Shown: piece after piece, positions 28,856-41,353 of the stretch
Layout: each line of letters begins with the position of its first letter
Position numbering within the stretch: the first letter of the stretch is position 1
Source of the DNA: Arctopsyche grandis
Lineage: Eukaryota > Arthropoda > Insecta > Trichoptera > Hydropsychidae
Assembly (NCBI RefSeq): GCF_051622035.1
Contig: NC_135359.1
Coordinates: 16,367,501 to 16,431,500, forward strand
Length of the DNA: 64,000 nt
Direction of reading: 5' to 3'
Notes under the pieces: model-generated
Databases searched by the model: none
What the model was told of the DNA's origin: nothing
Seen by the model: only the letters and a program-made list of their open reading frames with translations
Program-made: the position numbers and the translations under genes

Positions 28856-30825
28856 AAGAGTTGTCTATTTACATATGTACATATGTATATATATAATATG
28901 TTTTACAATATTGACTTAATTCATTTTTTCACAATTTACAAGTGCATAAACACATGTATGTACTCTAAAATCTCTTCCACGAATTCTTTTACTTATTTTG
29001 AACATTTATCAAATCAATTTCAAATTTATCAATCAATAACAAATTTATTTATGCAATTGGTTTATACATTCATTAATATTAAAAATTTGAAGAAATCCTC
29101 AGAATATTGGCAGATTATAAATGCATTTTCGGATTTCAATTGTTGAAATGGCAACATTTAAAATTAACATCATCAAGTAAATACATATGTGTGTGCACAA
29201 ACAACTACCAACTACGAGTAGATGTACATATTCTATTTTCCTTTATTTATTTTCGCCCAAATAAATACCTTAGATAATCGAGATAGTGAAAATATATACT
29301 TTTCGTAAAAACATCAAATAATAAATTTATAAATGTCTATTTTTTTTTAATTTTCAAACAAATTTAAAGACAATAATTAATTTCAATTTCGCCTCGACTT
29401 ATATATCACCCAAAATATTGTTTATCAAAAAAAAAACTTTATGCTTTGAATCAATAAAAATATAAATGATTTTTTTTTAAATTGGCATTGGCATCTACTA
29501 TATTGAATAAAATACAATCAAAAGACATTCTATTCAAAATTATTCATTGAAAATTAACCTAATCCACCCACAATAGTGTGAGTTAAAGTAATGAAAGTAC
29601 ATAAATTTATATATGTATCATGTAGTGTTACAATAATGAATTCGATCGATGAATGTCTTGCACAAGTACACATCTACATATATACATATGTATACAGAAT
29701 ATTTGTCAATAAATCCCAGTTGTCGCTGGGTCCCTTTAGCACTAATCCTATTAGGGTACAAAAGCTCGCTTACATGGTACAAAAGGGCTATGTGGACGCG
29801 GTTTGCATCGGGATTTTGTAGGTGTTTCGTAGACTGGACCGTTTCGCCATTTTCGCGTTTATTATCGCCTGAAGTGTGGGCGAAAATCCTTTAACACCTT
29901 CCGGACCGCGTGAGGATTTCGACCCTAGCAAGATAAACGGCTCCAAACAATGGCCGCGGACGTCACACATTCGCCGATGCTTTATTTCACGCTATTCCGT
30001 TTGTCGCTTAGCAATGAATAATGAATTGAAAAATATTTACCTCTTTATTTCATTATAATCTTTCACATTTGCATTTGAATTGGTGAAATTTTCGTAAGCG
30101 CTCGTGAAAAGTTTGAGAATCCACACATACGATTCGCCTTTCTCGTGAATTTTCCACGTTTAAATCTAATCACATTCGGCGTGTAATGCTATCGTGCGCA
30201 CTTTTATACGTTGCTTCCATAGTCGACTTTACATATATAAAATCATACTTGATATAATGAAATTTAAATGCTAAAAGCGAACATAAGAGTCTACATTTCA
30301 TTGCAAATGGGAATAATCGTATTCGAGAGACTTAAATAGGGTTTTATTTCGATGCTGAATGTTGTGACGTATATTTAAATTCTATTTGTTTAAAATTCTT
30401 TTCAAAAGCGTTTTGAAGTGACTGTAAGATGAAATAGAAGTCTCGATTGAATTCAATATTAAACTAGTTAAAATTTAATTTAATTTTTTTATTCACTTTT
30501 CGGGGAATTTCAATTTAAAATGAAACTTATAATAACTGAATTTCTATATTGTGCCAGCGTTTTAAGAAACTTTTAATACATCGAATTTTACTAAAGGATA
30601 CAATAGAGCATATAAATATGAATGCAATAGGATTATTACAGCAGAATGAACTAAAATTGAAATTCTTAAACTAAAATCGAATTTTATTGTAATTAGTAGC
30701 TAGTCTTAATGTATATAATTATATACAGAGGCCACATCTCACAATTATAAGTCCCTCGCAATTTTGGGGGCCTCAATTTTAGTTTGTTAGAAAAAAATCA
30801 TAAATTGTACGTAGAACATCGTACG
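28856..30825. other. AT-rich spacer with island at 29700-30200
   Basis: 29700-30200 is unique, GC-richer sequence with short frames on both strands. No gene is supported. Confidence 0.4.
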
Positions 30826-31215
30826 TAGAACATCATCATCATTAAAAGCCATTCGCCATTCACTGCTGGATGATGGCCTCTCCAACAGGCTTCAATTCGT
30901 CTCTATTTGGAGTAACTTTCTTCCATCTCATTCCAGATATATTTCTTATTTCATCCACCCATCACCCTGATGGTCTTGCCTGTACCCTTTTACATTATCT
31001 AGGGTACCGTTTGAGCATATCTTTCATCCATCTATCGTTCGTTCTTCCAGCTACGTGAGCCACCCATTTTCATTTCAATCTCTTTACTCTCACTTCAACA
31101 CCTTTGTCATACTTCTTCCCAGGTATTCCATTTTATATCCTCTCCTAGTTATGTCTATCATACAGCATTCTACTTTGAGTATACTTGACCTTATGCAGCA
31201 TTCTGGTTGCCCTGA
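30826..31215 (-). mobile_element. RTE-type LINE 3' end
   Basis: The minus strand runs from CAGAATGCTGCATAAGGTC, through CATTTCAATC-complement and GGTACCCTAGA, to AGGCCATCATCCAGCAGTGA and a terminal ATGATGATGAT tail. This is the 3' end of the 52535-54718 family. It is 5' truncated and frame-disrupted. Confidence 0.8.
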
Positions 31216-33271
31216 GAAGCCCTGCTTATATACATACATGTGTATGTTGGTCTATGTACATACGTGTTCAGATATATGTACATATGTGTATAACATATAA
31301 TTCATTGTTGAACAAATATACTATTTGCGTGTTTGTGTGTGTGTTTGTGTGCATGTGTGGCAATAAAGAGAGGTATTGCCAGCAACTGTGGCCCGTTAAA
31401 ACTTTTCCTTTAGCGCGGCGCGCAAAGGAAAATTGAAAATTGTGAAAAAATGTTTTCCCATCGTTTCGCGATTGGTTCAAGATGTCACCGTACCCTCCCG
31501 TCCTCCTCATCCTTATTTTCCCGCTGCCTCTGCGAGAGGCCTCTCTTCGTCCCCGCGTCGCATCTTCTGGTGAAATGTTTATTCTGACGTATCGGGCAGA
31601 CGTCGTCAATATTTCTGCCACCGGCAGAATAAATAACATTTTATTGGCAATCGCTCGGTACTCGGATGATACTCATCGTTCGACAATCGAAAACGCTTAT
31701 TTTTCCCAGCAACGCTTTTCAATTTGCCGCGGAAAATTCACCACCATTACCGCGGCACTTTCACACGCCCACGGCAGCATACAACACGGTCAGGAAAACA
31801 TAATATTTTTATATACATATGTACGATGTACATATACACGTACAAATAAATTTTGGAAACGAAGAACAAAATTTATTTTGTATTTTTAGATACAGTGCCA
31901 ACAGTATTTTTTTTTATTACATAAATATACATATGTAGGTATGTATATATGGATCAAGTTGGGTTTTTGACGGGAAGAAACACAGTTTGAGAGCTTAAAG
32001 AAATTTTATATACAAATAAAATTTACTATCTAAATGCATATTTTTTCTTTAAATAATTAATCAAAGTCCGTATTTATACCAAAAGAAGCTATCAATATTA
32101 TAACATTTTGATATTTTTACGTTATCTGCTATTATTAAATGCTATTGTTTTTTTATGATTATGTATAAATGTATTTTTGTCTGTGTATTTACATACATAT
32201 GTACATAATTATTTTTCTTTCTCTATTTTTATTTTTGTAAGACATTCCCTTCTTTGTTTATTATACGACGAGTTATTATCTAATCATTTTCCATTTCAAT
32301 CCAAGACAATATTTATATATTTTCCCAATTTGAATAATCCTATGTATACATATATGTATGTAGAACGTCGATACCTATTTCATATTCAAGATTTGTTTTT
32401 TTTTTATTTATTATTCAAAGCAATATTTATACATCGCGCCATTAGGGTGGTACATACATACATATATGTACATATGCAAAAAACCCAATTTATTGATTAA
32501 TCATTTTAAAAATTGCATTAAAATAAAATGAAAAGAAAAATTATAAAAATATAGAATTAATTTGATAATTTTTCAATTAGGACTTACATCTGTACATCTT
32601 AGGCCGGAGCGAGAAACACGAATTTTGGATATTCATCGATGGACCTATTGAAATAAAAACGAAATGGGAAAAAATATCACAGACGATTCACAAAAAAATT
32701 ATATCAATCATATTCGTTTTACGTAGATGGATGGCGTCACATTCTCGAGCTGACACTTTACTAGCGATTATTCCGAGCGCAAAGTTTGACCGTATCATTC
32801 ATACATCACGCTGGAAACTTTTGAATTTTTTTTCGCATCCTTTTCGCTCCCAAAAGTCGCGGCAAACTTTTGGAAATCACAGTGTCACGAGTGCCACTTG
32901 AAAAATCATCTATACAGTGTACGAGTATGGGGTAGACGGAGGGCCGTTAGTAGAAGCGTGCGCGCGCACGACCAGAAGTTACCAACTTTTAACATGTTTT
33001 TGAGGATAATTTATCGCACGGCCCTCGACATGACGTCCCCTGCAAACGGTGCGACCTTTCGCCTTGTTTGTTTTAATGCGTCCGACTGACGCGAATTAAT
33101 GTTTTTCCCGGAAAAACTCACCGCCGCCGCACGATCCTTTGACAAATTTTCGATTGCCTACCTACAAATTTTACATATGTACACATATTTTAATATATTT
33201 ACATACATATTCCGTATATTCTATATATACTAATTAAAACTAGACATATGTATGTATGTATGTCTGGGTAT
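31216..33271. other. Spacer with unique islands, no gene seen
   Basis: 31320-31360 is a GT-rich run. 31380-31800 is a unique GC-richer block with a 135-codon plus and 123-codon minus frame in overlap, which argues against either being real. 32720-33160 is another unique block. Confidence 0.4.
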
Positions 33272-33545
33272 AACATCATCATCATCGTTTACAGCCGTTA
33301 GGCATCTACTACTGAATGAAGACCTCTCCAAAACGCTTCCATTCTTCTCTGTTTTGAGCAACTCTCATTCATTTCATTCCATATATATTTTTTATCATTT
33401 TATCCACCCATCTACCCTATGGTCTTCCTTGTAACCTTTTACATTCTTTCGGGTACCATTCGAGCACTTCGTCTTTCATCGGAGCATCGTCCGTCCTTCT
33501 AGCTACGTGACCCGCCCATTGTCATTTCAATATCTTTACATTGCA
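33272..33545 (-). mobile_element. RTE-type LINE 3' end
   Basis: On the minus strand, TTGAAATGACAATGGGCGGG, CACGTAGCTAGAAGGACGG, GGTACCCGAAAG and CTTCATTCAGTAGTAGATGC lead to a CGATGATGATGATG tail. 5' truncated copy of the family at 52535-54718. Confidence 0.8.
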
Positions 33546-34229
33546 TCAAATATTTCCTTATTATAAAAACGTAAAAATGTTTGTTTCATATTATTATGTG
33601 AATTAAAATTAATTTTTACGATTTAGCTATTTCATTAATTTTTCTTTTCTATAAACACAGATGATTAATATCTTAATTTTGCATCCAAAGACATACAATT
33701 TCATTATATCTAGCATACGAATTTTTTCAACAAATTAAATGCATTTTAGAATTTTGTCAAAATTAAAATTCATCATTTTATATACATTTAACATTTGCTT
33801 TTAGGTTTTTTCTTTTGCAATCTGTAGCCTATTATTGTTCTAAGAAAAATGGCGATGTATTAAAGTAAAAATCATCGATTTCAGGATTTTTTTTAATTAT
33901 CAAAAATGAAAACATTTATAAATATGTACATACTCAAATATTGATGTTTGAAAATTAAACGATTCGACATAGAAAATTATTACAATCAGAAAACAATAAT
34001 TTCTATAGACATATTGTACTAAAACAAAATATGGGAACATTTTCAATATATCAACTAACAGAAATGTTTATCCACCTGAAAATTATAATATAAACCTTCC
34101 CAACTATAAGCACACATTAAGGTTCATTTATACTATCCAGCACTGCACGTCAACAGCTCACCACAATACTGCACGAAAAAGACTAGTTCTATTCATGTTA
34201 AACAGCACCACCCGTTTCGGCATCCGTTT
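33546..34229. other. AT-rich spacer, no gene seen
   Basis: Low-complexity AT-rich sequence. No frame, repeat or signal that I can support. Confidence 0.4.
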
Positions 34230-34605
34230 GGATATTTGTGACTCCAAGTCGATCGTTTCTTATCAGAGTTTGCCAATTTTATCTGATCATTGTTGAAACG
34301 GTTCCTCAAAATTAGCAAAAAAAAATCACCCTACCTACTGTCACAAATCTTCTGTATTTAATGTATGTACAATTTGTAAAAAGTTATGTTCATACAAGTC
34401 TAAACCCATAGATGTCTTAATGGATTAATTAATTAATTGTTAATTTCGTGTTCTTCAGTTTTCGAAATATAGTGGTTTATGTAATAAAAATGCTGCACTG
34501 TTTGTAATTAATCGTCTAGTTAGGCGCTTTGGTGTCTTCCTGTCAAGCCTTCCTGTGTATATGTCTATGTATGTAAAGTTAAAATAAAATAAAATAAAAA
34601 TATAT
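34230..34605 (+). mobile_element. tRNA-derived SINE, 5'-truncated copy
   Basis: It shares TCGATCGTTTCTTATCAGAG, ATCTGATCATTGTTGAAACG, CTGTCACAAATC and the tail TTCCTGTCAAGCCTTCCTG with the SINE at 2116-2505. The tRNA head is missing, and an extra ~55 bp (34410-34465) is present in the middle. The tail hairpin's left arm has mutated (CTAGTTAGGC), so the stem is weakened. It ends in (AAATA) repeats. Confidence 0.8.
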
Positions 34606-35119
34606 ATGCATACACAATAATGGAAGACGGTATAGGTGAAGGGTGTAATGTTGTATATTAAATTACGCGTTGTAAATAGCCGTACACGCTTTAGCCTGGA
34701 AGCTATCGAAGTTATTAGACGTGCGCTGAGGCGCGCTCCCTTGTAAGAATCTTCGCGGAAAAGGAAGCGAACGCAGGATAAGAAGGATTTCTAGGAGGGT
34801 AGAAGGGGAGGCTGGGTACTGGTTTGAGTTTTGTAAGAAGGAAGGAAGACACATAAATAAGTGGCGGTAATAAGCCCCCGTTCACCGCCGCGGGTAACGG
34901 GCGCGAACGGATTAAACGAGATAAGCCCGACTCCCCCATTATGCGCCCGATCACAGCCGAAATCTGTTCGGTTCGAGACTATTTTCCGACATTGAATTTT
35001 CACCCGCTCGTTTAACTCGCACTCTTCAATTAATGCTACTTTTGTCCGCCGAATCCTCCTCTTAAATGCCTTTTACATACATACATACATACCTTAAACG
35101 TTCTACAAAGATATCCAAA
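34606..35119. other. Unique GC-richer island
   Basis: 34670-35040 is GC-richer, with short overlapping minus-strand frames and no recognisable domain. The sequence looks single-copy within this window. Confidence 0.4.
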
Positions 35120-36197
35120 GAATATTAAATTTAATTAAACAAGATTAATTTGATTTTTTTCATATTGAAAAAACACGAAATATCGTTTTAAAAAAAAATA
35201 CTACTTCCGGTTTACGAATTCTGACCAAAAGCCTACCAGCTCTAAGTTAGTACATAAAGGATAGAAATATAAATTTTCAGCTTAATACGTTCAGGGGTGC
35301 GGACAGAGTAGTGGGCACAACATTTTTGACCTTTCTACGAGGAAAAAAATCCCACTTCCGGTTCATTAAATTAAGTAATTTTTTTTTTTTACTTAAAATC
35401 ACTATTTTTATTATACACAATAAATATCAAGAAGCTTAAATAATTTAAAAGGTCAAAATAAAATAATGAAATATTGTTTTTAAGAAAAATACTACTTCCG
35501 GTTTACGAATTCTGACCAAAACCCTACCAGCTCTAAGTTAGTGCATAAAGGATAGAAATATAAATTTTCAGCTTAATACGTTTAGGGGTGCGGACAGAGT
35601 AGTGGGCACAACATTTTTGACCTTTCTAAGTGAAAAAAATCCCACTTCCGGTTTATAAAATTTTATAATTTTTTTTATTTTCATTACATTGCTACAAGAA
35701 TTATACTTGAATTTTTTTGTGACGAACACACATGCTTAAGGGGTCGAAAAAAATAGTGGAAGAAAAATCGAACAAGAGTAAACTGCCACTTCCGGTTGAC
35801 AGATACTTACTAAATTTTGTAAACACTTGGTATTAAGCTAAAACTTTTAGATATGAAATTTCAGTTCAATAAACCAAAAGGTTTCTGAGAAAAACATAAA
35901 AAACCTCGATTCTCTAGACTAAAAGTACTACTTCCGGTTCAGATAGAAATATTTAAAAAATATAAGGTTATAAAAATTATTATTTCTATCATATTTAAAA
36001 AAAATTCAGTCTGATTCAGTTAGTGGTTTGGGAGATAATTGAATTCAAAAACTTAAAAAAAAGAGGACACCTATAAGGGGAGGTACCATTTCACTTAAAA
36101 ATTTGAAAAAAAATTACGTCGTGTCGATAAGAATTTCAGTAACCGATACTAAGTTTCAGTTCGATAGGACTAACGGTGTTAAAAATATCCCCAAAAT

Positions 36198-36229
<32 letters not shown>

Positions 36230-36380
36230 ACACACCCCCACACAGACACACACACACACACACACACACACACATTTTTTTCTAGATCATGAAAACGTGA
36301 TCAGTGATCGATTCTGAGTTCGAATCAGTCAAAATCTCGAGTTCGAATTTTCGCATGATCACAAAACTTCATATATTGTT
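35120..36380 (+). repeat. CTTCCGGTT repeat family A, long copy
   Basis: Two tandem units with a 291-bp period (ACTACTTCCGG at 35200 and 35491) share ATTCTGACCAAAA, GGATAGAAATATAAATTTTC and GTGCGGACAGAGTAGTGGGC. Further CACTTCCGGTT motifs follow at intervals, then a (CA)n tract at 36198-36274 and a palindromic tail GATCATGAAAACGTGATCAG...GCATGATC. There is no coding capacity. A second long copy lies at 43935-45010. Class unknown. Confidence 0.7.
36198..36274. repeat. (CA)n microsatellite inside family A
   Basis: About 77 bp of CA with a few CAGA and CCCCA interruptions. The 43.9-45.0 kb copy of the family has only a short (AC) run at the same place, so the tract expanded in this copy. Confidence 0.95.
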
Positions 36381-36429
36381 ACTACGTACATAGATAAAGT
36401 AATTACTTCGTACATAGATAAAGTAAAAA

Positions 36430-37280
36430 GTTACCAGAACGGAGACTAATCATTTTTTTACATACCTCCTTTGCATTTCACATGGTTTTCGTTTTAGTGG
36501 TAATTTTTATATATCTTATCTCTTATCCGATCGTTTTCATACTTTGCCATATTGCTCATTTTGGTCATCAATATACGTTAATGTATCATCTGCCACTACG
36601 TTGGAGATAAAATATCGTATACAATGCGTATCGAATATCCACAATTTCGGATACGGTGACGGTGACTATACTATACTCTATGTACTATAATCTATCTTCA
36701 ACCTTTTCGCCGTAATATGGCCATATCAGATTTTAATTGTTTAAACGCCTATAATTCACTCTATATTTAATAAAATTTGCTCTATAGGTTCTCGTTATCT
36801 CTAATATTTAAATATTTATAGTTTTAACTCTCATATGTATATATAAATTTCAAATTTGGCGTCTAGCTTCATGTAATGTAATACACGATATATATTGATT
36901 TTTGGCCAAATATGTCAGGTCTGACATTTCACTGTATATCTCTTCAGTGAGTTTTATCTGCGAGATAAGTATTCAATAAGAAGTTATGTTGTATCTAATT
37001 GTTAATATGATTTACAATAAGCTTACATACATTTAGTTTTTTACAATAAGCTTATATTAAGTTTGGCCCACTAAATTCGAATATGATAATGATTCTTGTT
37101 GGTTCGCGATCGTTTACGAGTTATGAGCGTTTACAAAATGCTCAATTTTTACAGTGTTTTTGCTTTTGCGGTCTTTGACTCAAAATCAATATCATATTCT
37201 AATTCAGTAGGTCAAACTTAGTAAATATTGGTTAGTCTCAGCTCTGATAACTCAAAAACGTGATTTTTTGTTGCTCAGTG
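36430..37280 (+). mobile_element. TA-flanked TIR element (family B), copy 2
   Basis: The right terminus AACGTGATTTTTTGTTGCTC-AGTG is followed by TA and is the inverted counterpart of the left terminus at 3781. The left terminus here is decayed. Internal blocks match copies 1 and 3: CATACCTCCTTTGC, TCTTATCCGATCGTTTTCAT, ACGTTGGAGATAAAATATCG and GTTTAAACGCCTATAATTCA. No transposase frame. Confidence 0.6.
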
Positions 37281-37704
37281 TAATTTTCTTCCAATCGTTA
37301 ACATTCAAATTCAATCATCAAACACTGGTTAGAATAATTCTGCTCCACATGCATCATTGTCCAGCTAAAAAATCAAGTGTTAAAAATTCCCAACACCGAA
37401 ATATTATTTCTAAACGAAAGACTCAAATTGTTAGCCGTTTTAATTTTCATGAATGGGCGTAATTCTGCGTCAAAATATCAATTTTGGCTGTCATTTATTT
37501 CTAAGCCGGGCGTCTAAAATTGGATAAATCCACTAGAACACAGCATGCTCTTAAACTTTTTGAACTTTTGTTATTTTGTGAGTTGGCGTGTGTAATTTAA
37601 TAAAAACTTCATTCAATTTTATAACCAAAAAAGTTATTTATTAAATCAAATGATTTGAATGAAAATTTTATTTATTTATAAATACAGAAGACAACGAAAA
37701 AGAT
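37281..37704. other. AT-rich spacer, no gene seen
   Basis: A short unique block at 37370-37480. The remainder is AT-rich. Nothing identifiable. Confidence 0.4.
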
Positions 37705-38665
37705 TTTGTAATTTTATTTATTTATTTATTTATTCAAATAGCAAAACTGCTAATACATACAATACAAAATAACAAAATAACAACAAAAAATTATAAATCA
37801 TCTTCCACAATTAGTATCCATTACCACCCTTCAAGAAAGCAGCAATATTATTAGAACTTATAATGCCTTCAGGAAGGGCATTATAAATTTGAACACCTCT
37901 GTGAAAAACACCTCCTGCAGTTTAAGCTTTCTTAACTCTACCTATAATTAATTTATTCCTATTTCTCGTTTTATAATTATGTATATCTCTATTCCTAATT
38001 ATATGATCATTAAAATATTTGGGTAATAGATTCTTATCCAGCTTATATATAAACTTTAAAGTGCTTACTTTAAGACTATTTCTAATGTCCAACCATTTCA
38101 ATTCATCTAACATACTTCTTACATTCTTACGTTTCCTCACATTCAAAATTGCACGCATAGCTCTATTCTGCACTTTCTGCAGTTTATCAATACACAAACC
38201 ACTAAATAGATTGAGGACTGTAGCGCAGTATACAGTATGAGGCCGTACAATACAATTATATATCAATATTTTACTTTTTATACTTAATAAATTTCTTAAC
38301 CTACAAAGTACACCAACTTTTTTTGCCATTTTTTTAATAATATAATCTGCGTGCACCTTAAAACTTAATTTACAATCAAAATAAATGCCCAAATACTTAA
38401 TATTATCTACTACTTCTACCACTCTCCCATCCATAATCACATCACTCACAACTTTTTTATTATTCATCCAGATCATCTTAGTCTTACTTAAGTTCACTTT
38501 CAGTTTATTCTCACATAACCAATCACTTAAATACCGTAATTGCCTAGATAAAATATCACTCATAACTTGCACATCATCACCTACAATATAAACTAACGTA
38601 TCATCCGCAAACATATGAACTTTACATATATCAAATACTTTCACCAATTATTACCTTTTAAAATT
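37705..38665 (-). mobile_element. CR1/Jockey-group LINE, 3' half with RT C-terminal region
   Basis: The minus-strand frame 38647-37922 (241 codons, no stops) begins at reverse-transcriptase motif C (MFADDTLVYI). It continues with the thumb-side region LKVNLSKTKMIW and the C-terminal domain containing LQKVQNRAMRAI. The catalytic YADD-type box is present as FADD, but motifs A and B and the endonuclease are missing, so this is a 5'-truncated, dead copy. The 3' end on the minus strand is AGCAGTTTTGCTATTTG followed by (AATA)n. A close relative lies at 58682-59267 (same protein segment with few changes). Confidence 0.8.
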
Positions 38666-40811
38666 ATTACATTTCATGCATGCTTGATTTGAACTGTTAA
38701 AAAATAAATAAATATATTTCAAATACTATGAGTATAATCATGTATTTGATTAGAGAGGTAAAATTTGACTTTTTTTTATGCGATAAGTATTAGTTTGAGT
38801 TTACCATTGAAGCCGCCCGTTAATCAAGCCAAAACAGATAAAGCTGTTGATTCATATTATCTATAAACAAATTATATATTAATCAAAAAATTTAATATTT
38901 TATTATTAATACTTAAATAAGGTACATCTTTTTCTTATGCCAAATCCGTATTCAGATATTATTTATAGCAATATATACATATATACATGCATAAATGCAA
39001 GTATTAACCTTTCAAATCGTCGCCATACCGCACAGATGAAAGCAAAATATGGGTTAGGTGTGCTAAAATAAAATTTAAAATGATCATTTCCTCAAGCTTT
39101 CATCGTAATCGCGGTTATTTCAGTCCAAATACTGTGCGCAGTTTCGTTCAAAGTTCGCTCGCTCGATGAAACGTAATTGAAAGCTCGCTTCGTGAAAAGC
39201 TCCCAGACGAGCTTCACTCGTGCCGTGCGATATATCGCATAGGTTGAACCGAACGAAGCTCATTGTCGAGGCTTTCGGTGAATTTCCACTTTAGCAACTA
39301 ACTATCTGTATGCAGGGAGAAAAACTATCGATAATTTTTCAAACATAATACACATTTTTTCCGCATAACAATTCCTGCGAAAGTTTCCAAGCGCGAGATA
39401 GCGGAAAATGAAAGAGAAAAAACAGTATAAATACTTGAATCTTATGATGACTTTACATTAGCGATGCTGAGCACGCGTGCAGCTTTCCGCTTCTTCGGAA
39501 GTTCTCCGTTCGCGTCGGTCTTATTTTAATAATCGATTTTCCGGATAAATACTATGGAAAGAGTGTATTTTTTCCAATCGTTTACGCTTCGCTTTTTTCG
39601 ATTTTATTTTTCTGCTTCAAATGCCTTGCTTCATATAAAAACGTTACTTCTCAATGAATTGGAAAAATCCACTTCATTGCCATTCTATGTAGCTCAAAAA
39701 CTACTTATATGAAAACACAGTATATACAGCACCTCCCACTTTCAACACGTTCATACTAGTTTTGGTATGAACGTGATGGCAAAAAAATAACAAAATCGGC
39801 ATACATATATAAGTACATACAATACAGAGCAAAAAGATTGCTGTCGTCGTATCATCAAGTCAATATTGTCACAATAGAAATTTCTGAAAATATTCATATG
39901 CGCATGGTATCACTTTTCTTAGTACGGGTGCAAGCACCATCACACATCACGCGTGAATATTTCCACAGTATCCAAAGAAAATCACTAAATTGCACTGAAT
40001 AGTGGCGCAGTTTCGAGAAGTTCTAATTTTCTAAGCTGCTCAAAAATATAATTACGCATTATAATTCCACAAAAAAGGTTAACTCCCTCAGATAACATAC
40101 AAATACCCCTTGATGCCTTTTTGTGAAATTCTATTGCGTTAGTTCTCCTCGAACATCTTCGAAAGTATAGATGTCTCAAGAGCGCAACTATCTCGAGTGC
40201 ATTTTTCCCGGTCACCAGCCAAAAGTAGTAGTAATATGAATATACAATATTAAAAAATACGTATGTTTGAATGTACATATATACATACATATATGACTAA
40301 CTTTTTTTCACAAATAAAGGATGAATACCAGTCAAGAAATTGATATTTTCTTGCATCTTTTGAAAATAAATAACTACAATGAATACTTATGGTACATTAC
40401 TTATATTACCTGCTTTGTCCATTCATTGAGACTCTTTATGTATGAAATTACTGTTAACTAAATCATTTTTTTTTGTAAGCGAGACATTATTTACCTGCCA
40501 GCAGGGATGTTCATTTTATTTAAAAATAATAGTTAAAAAAAAAGCCGAATATTTTAAAAGGGGAAATAATGTTAATTACGGACGAACATACCGATATTGT
40601 TAAATATAAGCGCAATCCTAAATACAAAAGTAGTTATAAACTTCCCCAACAGAGAGAAAACGGAAACGACGGATGATATTTACAATATTTAGCACGAAAA
40701 TATTTTCATTGTTATTGATTTATTTTATTACATTAAATAGTAGTTGCAATAGATATTGAAAATTCGTTTATAAAGTAGTCAATAGTTATTTACGGTATTA
40801 ATGAATAAGAA
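38666..40811. other. Spacer with unique island at 39100-39640
   Basis: 38930-38965 carries a scrap of the second RTE family's 3' tail (minus strand), matching CGAATCCGTATTCAGA at 42953. 39100-39640 is a GC-richer unique block with several GAAGCTC/GAGCTTC motifs. No gene is supported. Confidence 0.4.
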
Positions 40812-41353
40812 ATAAAGAGACTTATGAAATTAGGATGGAGTACATTTGGACGAATGAATGACGTTTTTAAATAAAAAAAATGCCACTTTGCCGGAAGAAA
40901 ATGATCTTCGATTAATGCGATTGGCCAGTGATGACGTATGGATGTGAAACTTGGACACTGAACGCCAAGTTGCTACACAAAGTCCAATGCACTCAAAGAA
41001 GTAGGTATGTATGCTTGGCAAAACGAGGAAAGACAGGAAAAAGAATACGTGGGTGAGACGTATGACAAGGATAGTGGAAATAGTGGATAGAGTAAAGAGA
41101 TTGAAATGGCAATGGGCGGGCCATTTGGCTAAAAAAAAATGGATGAAAGGTGGACAAAAGAAGTCCTAGAATGGTAAACGAGAGAATGAAAAAGGGTAAA
41201 AGGAAGACCGCAGAGAAGATGAGTAGACGAACTTAGGAAAATGTGTGAAAAAAGATGCACGAGAGTTGCGCAAAACAGAGAGGAGTGGAAGCGTTAGAGA
41301 AGCCTCCATCCAGCAATGGATGATGAATGGCCGCAGATGATGATGATGATGAC
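40812..41353 (+). mobile_element. RTE-type LINE 3' end
   Basis: Matches 54190-54720 of the RTE, from GAGACTTATGAAATTAGGAT through GTGATGACGTATGGATGTG to GCAATGGATGATGAATGGCC, with a terminal (GATGAT) tail at 41336-41353. Frameshifts and a stop disrupt the frame. Confidence 0.85.

Noticed and set aside
31482..31889. 135-codon plus-strand frame starting MSPYPPVLL
   Set aside because: It runs into TACATA-type simple sequence, overlaps a 123-codon minus frame, and shows no family features.
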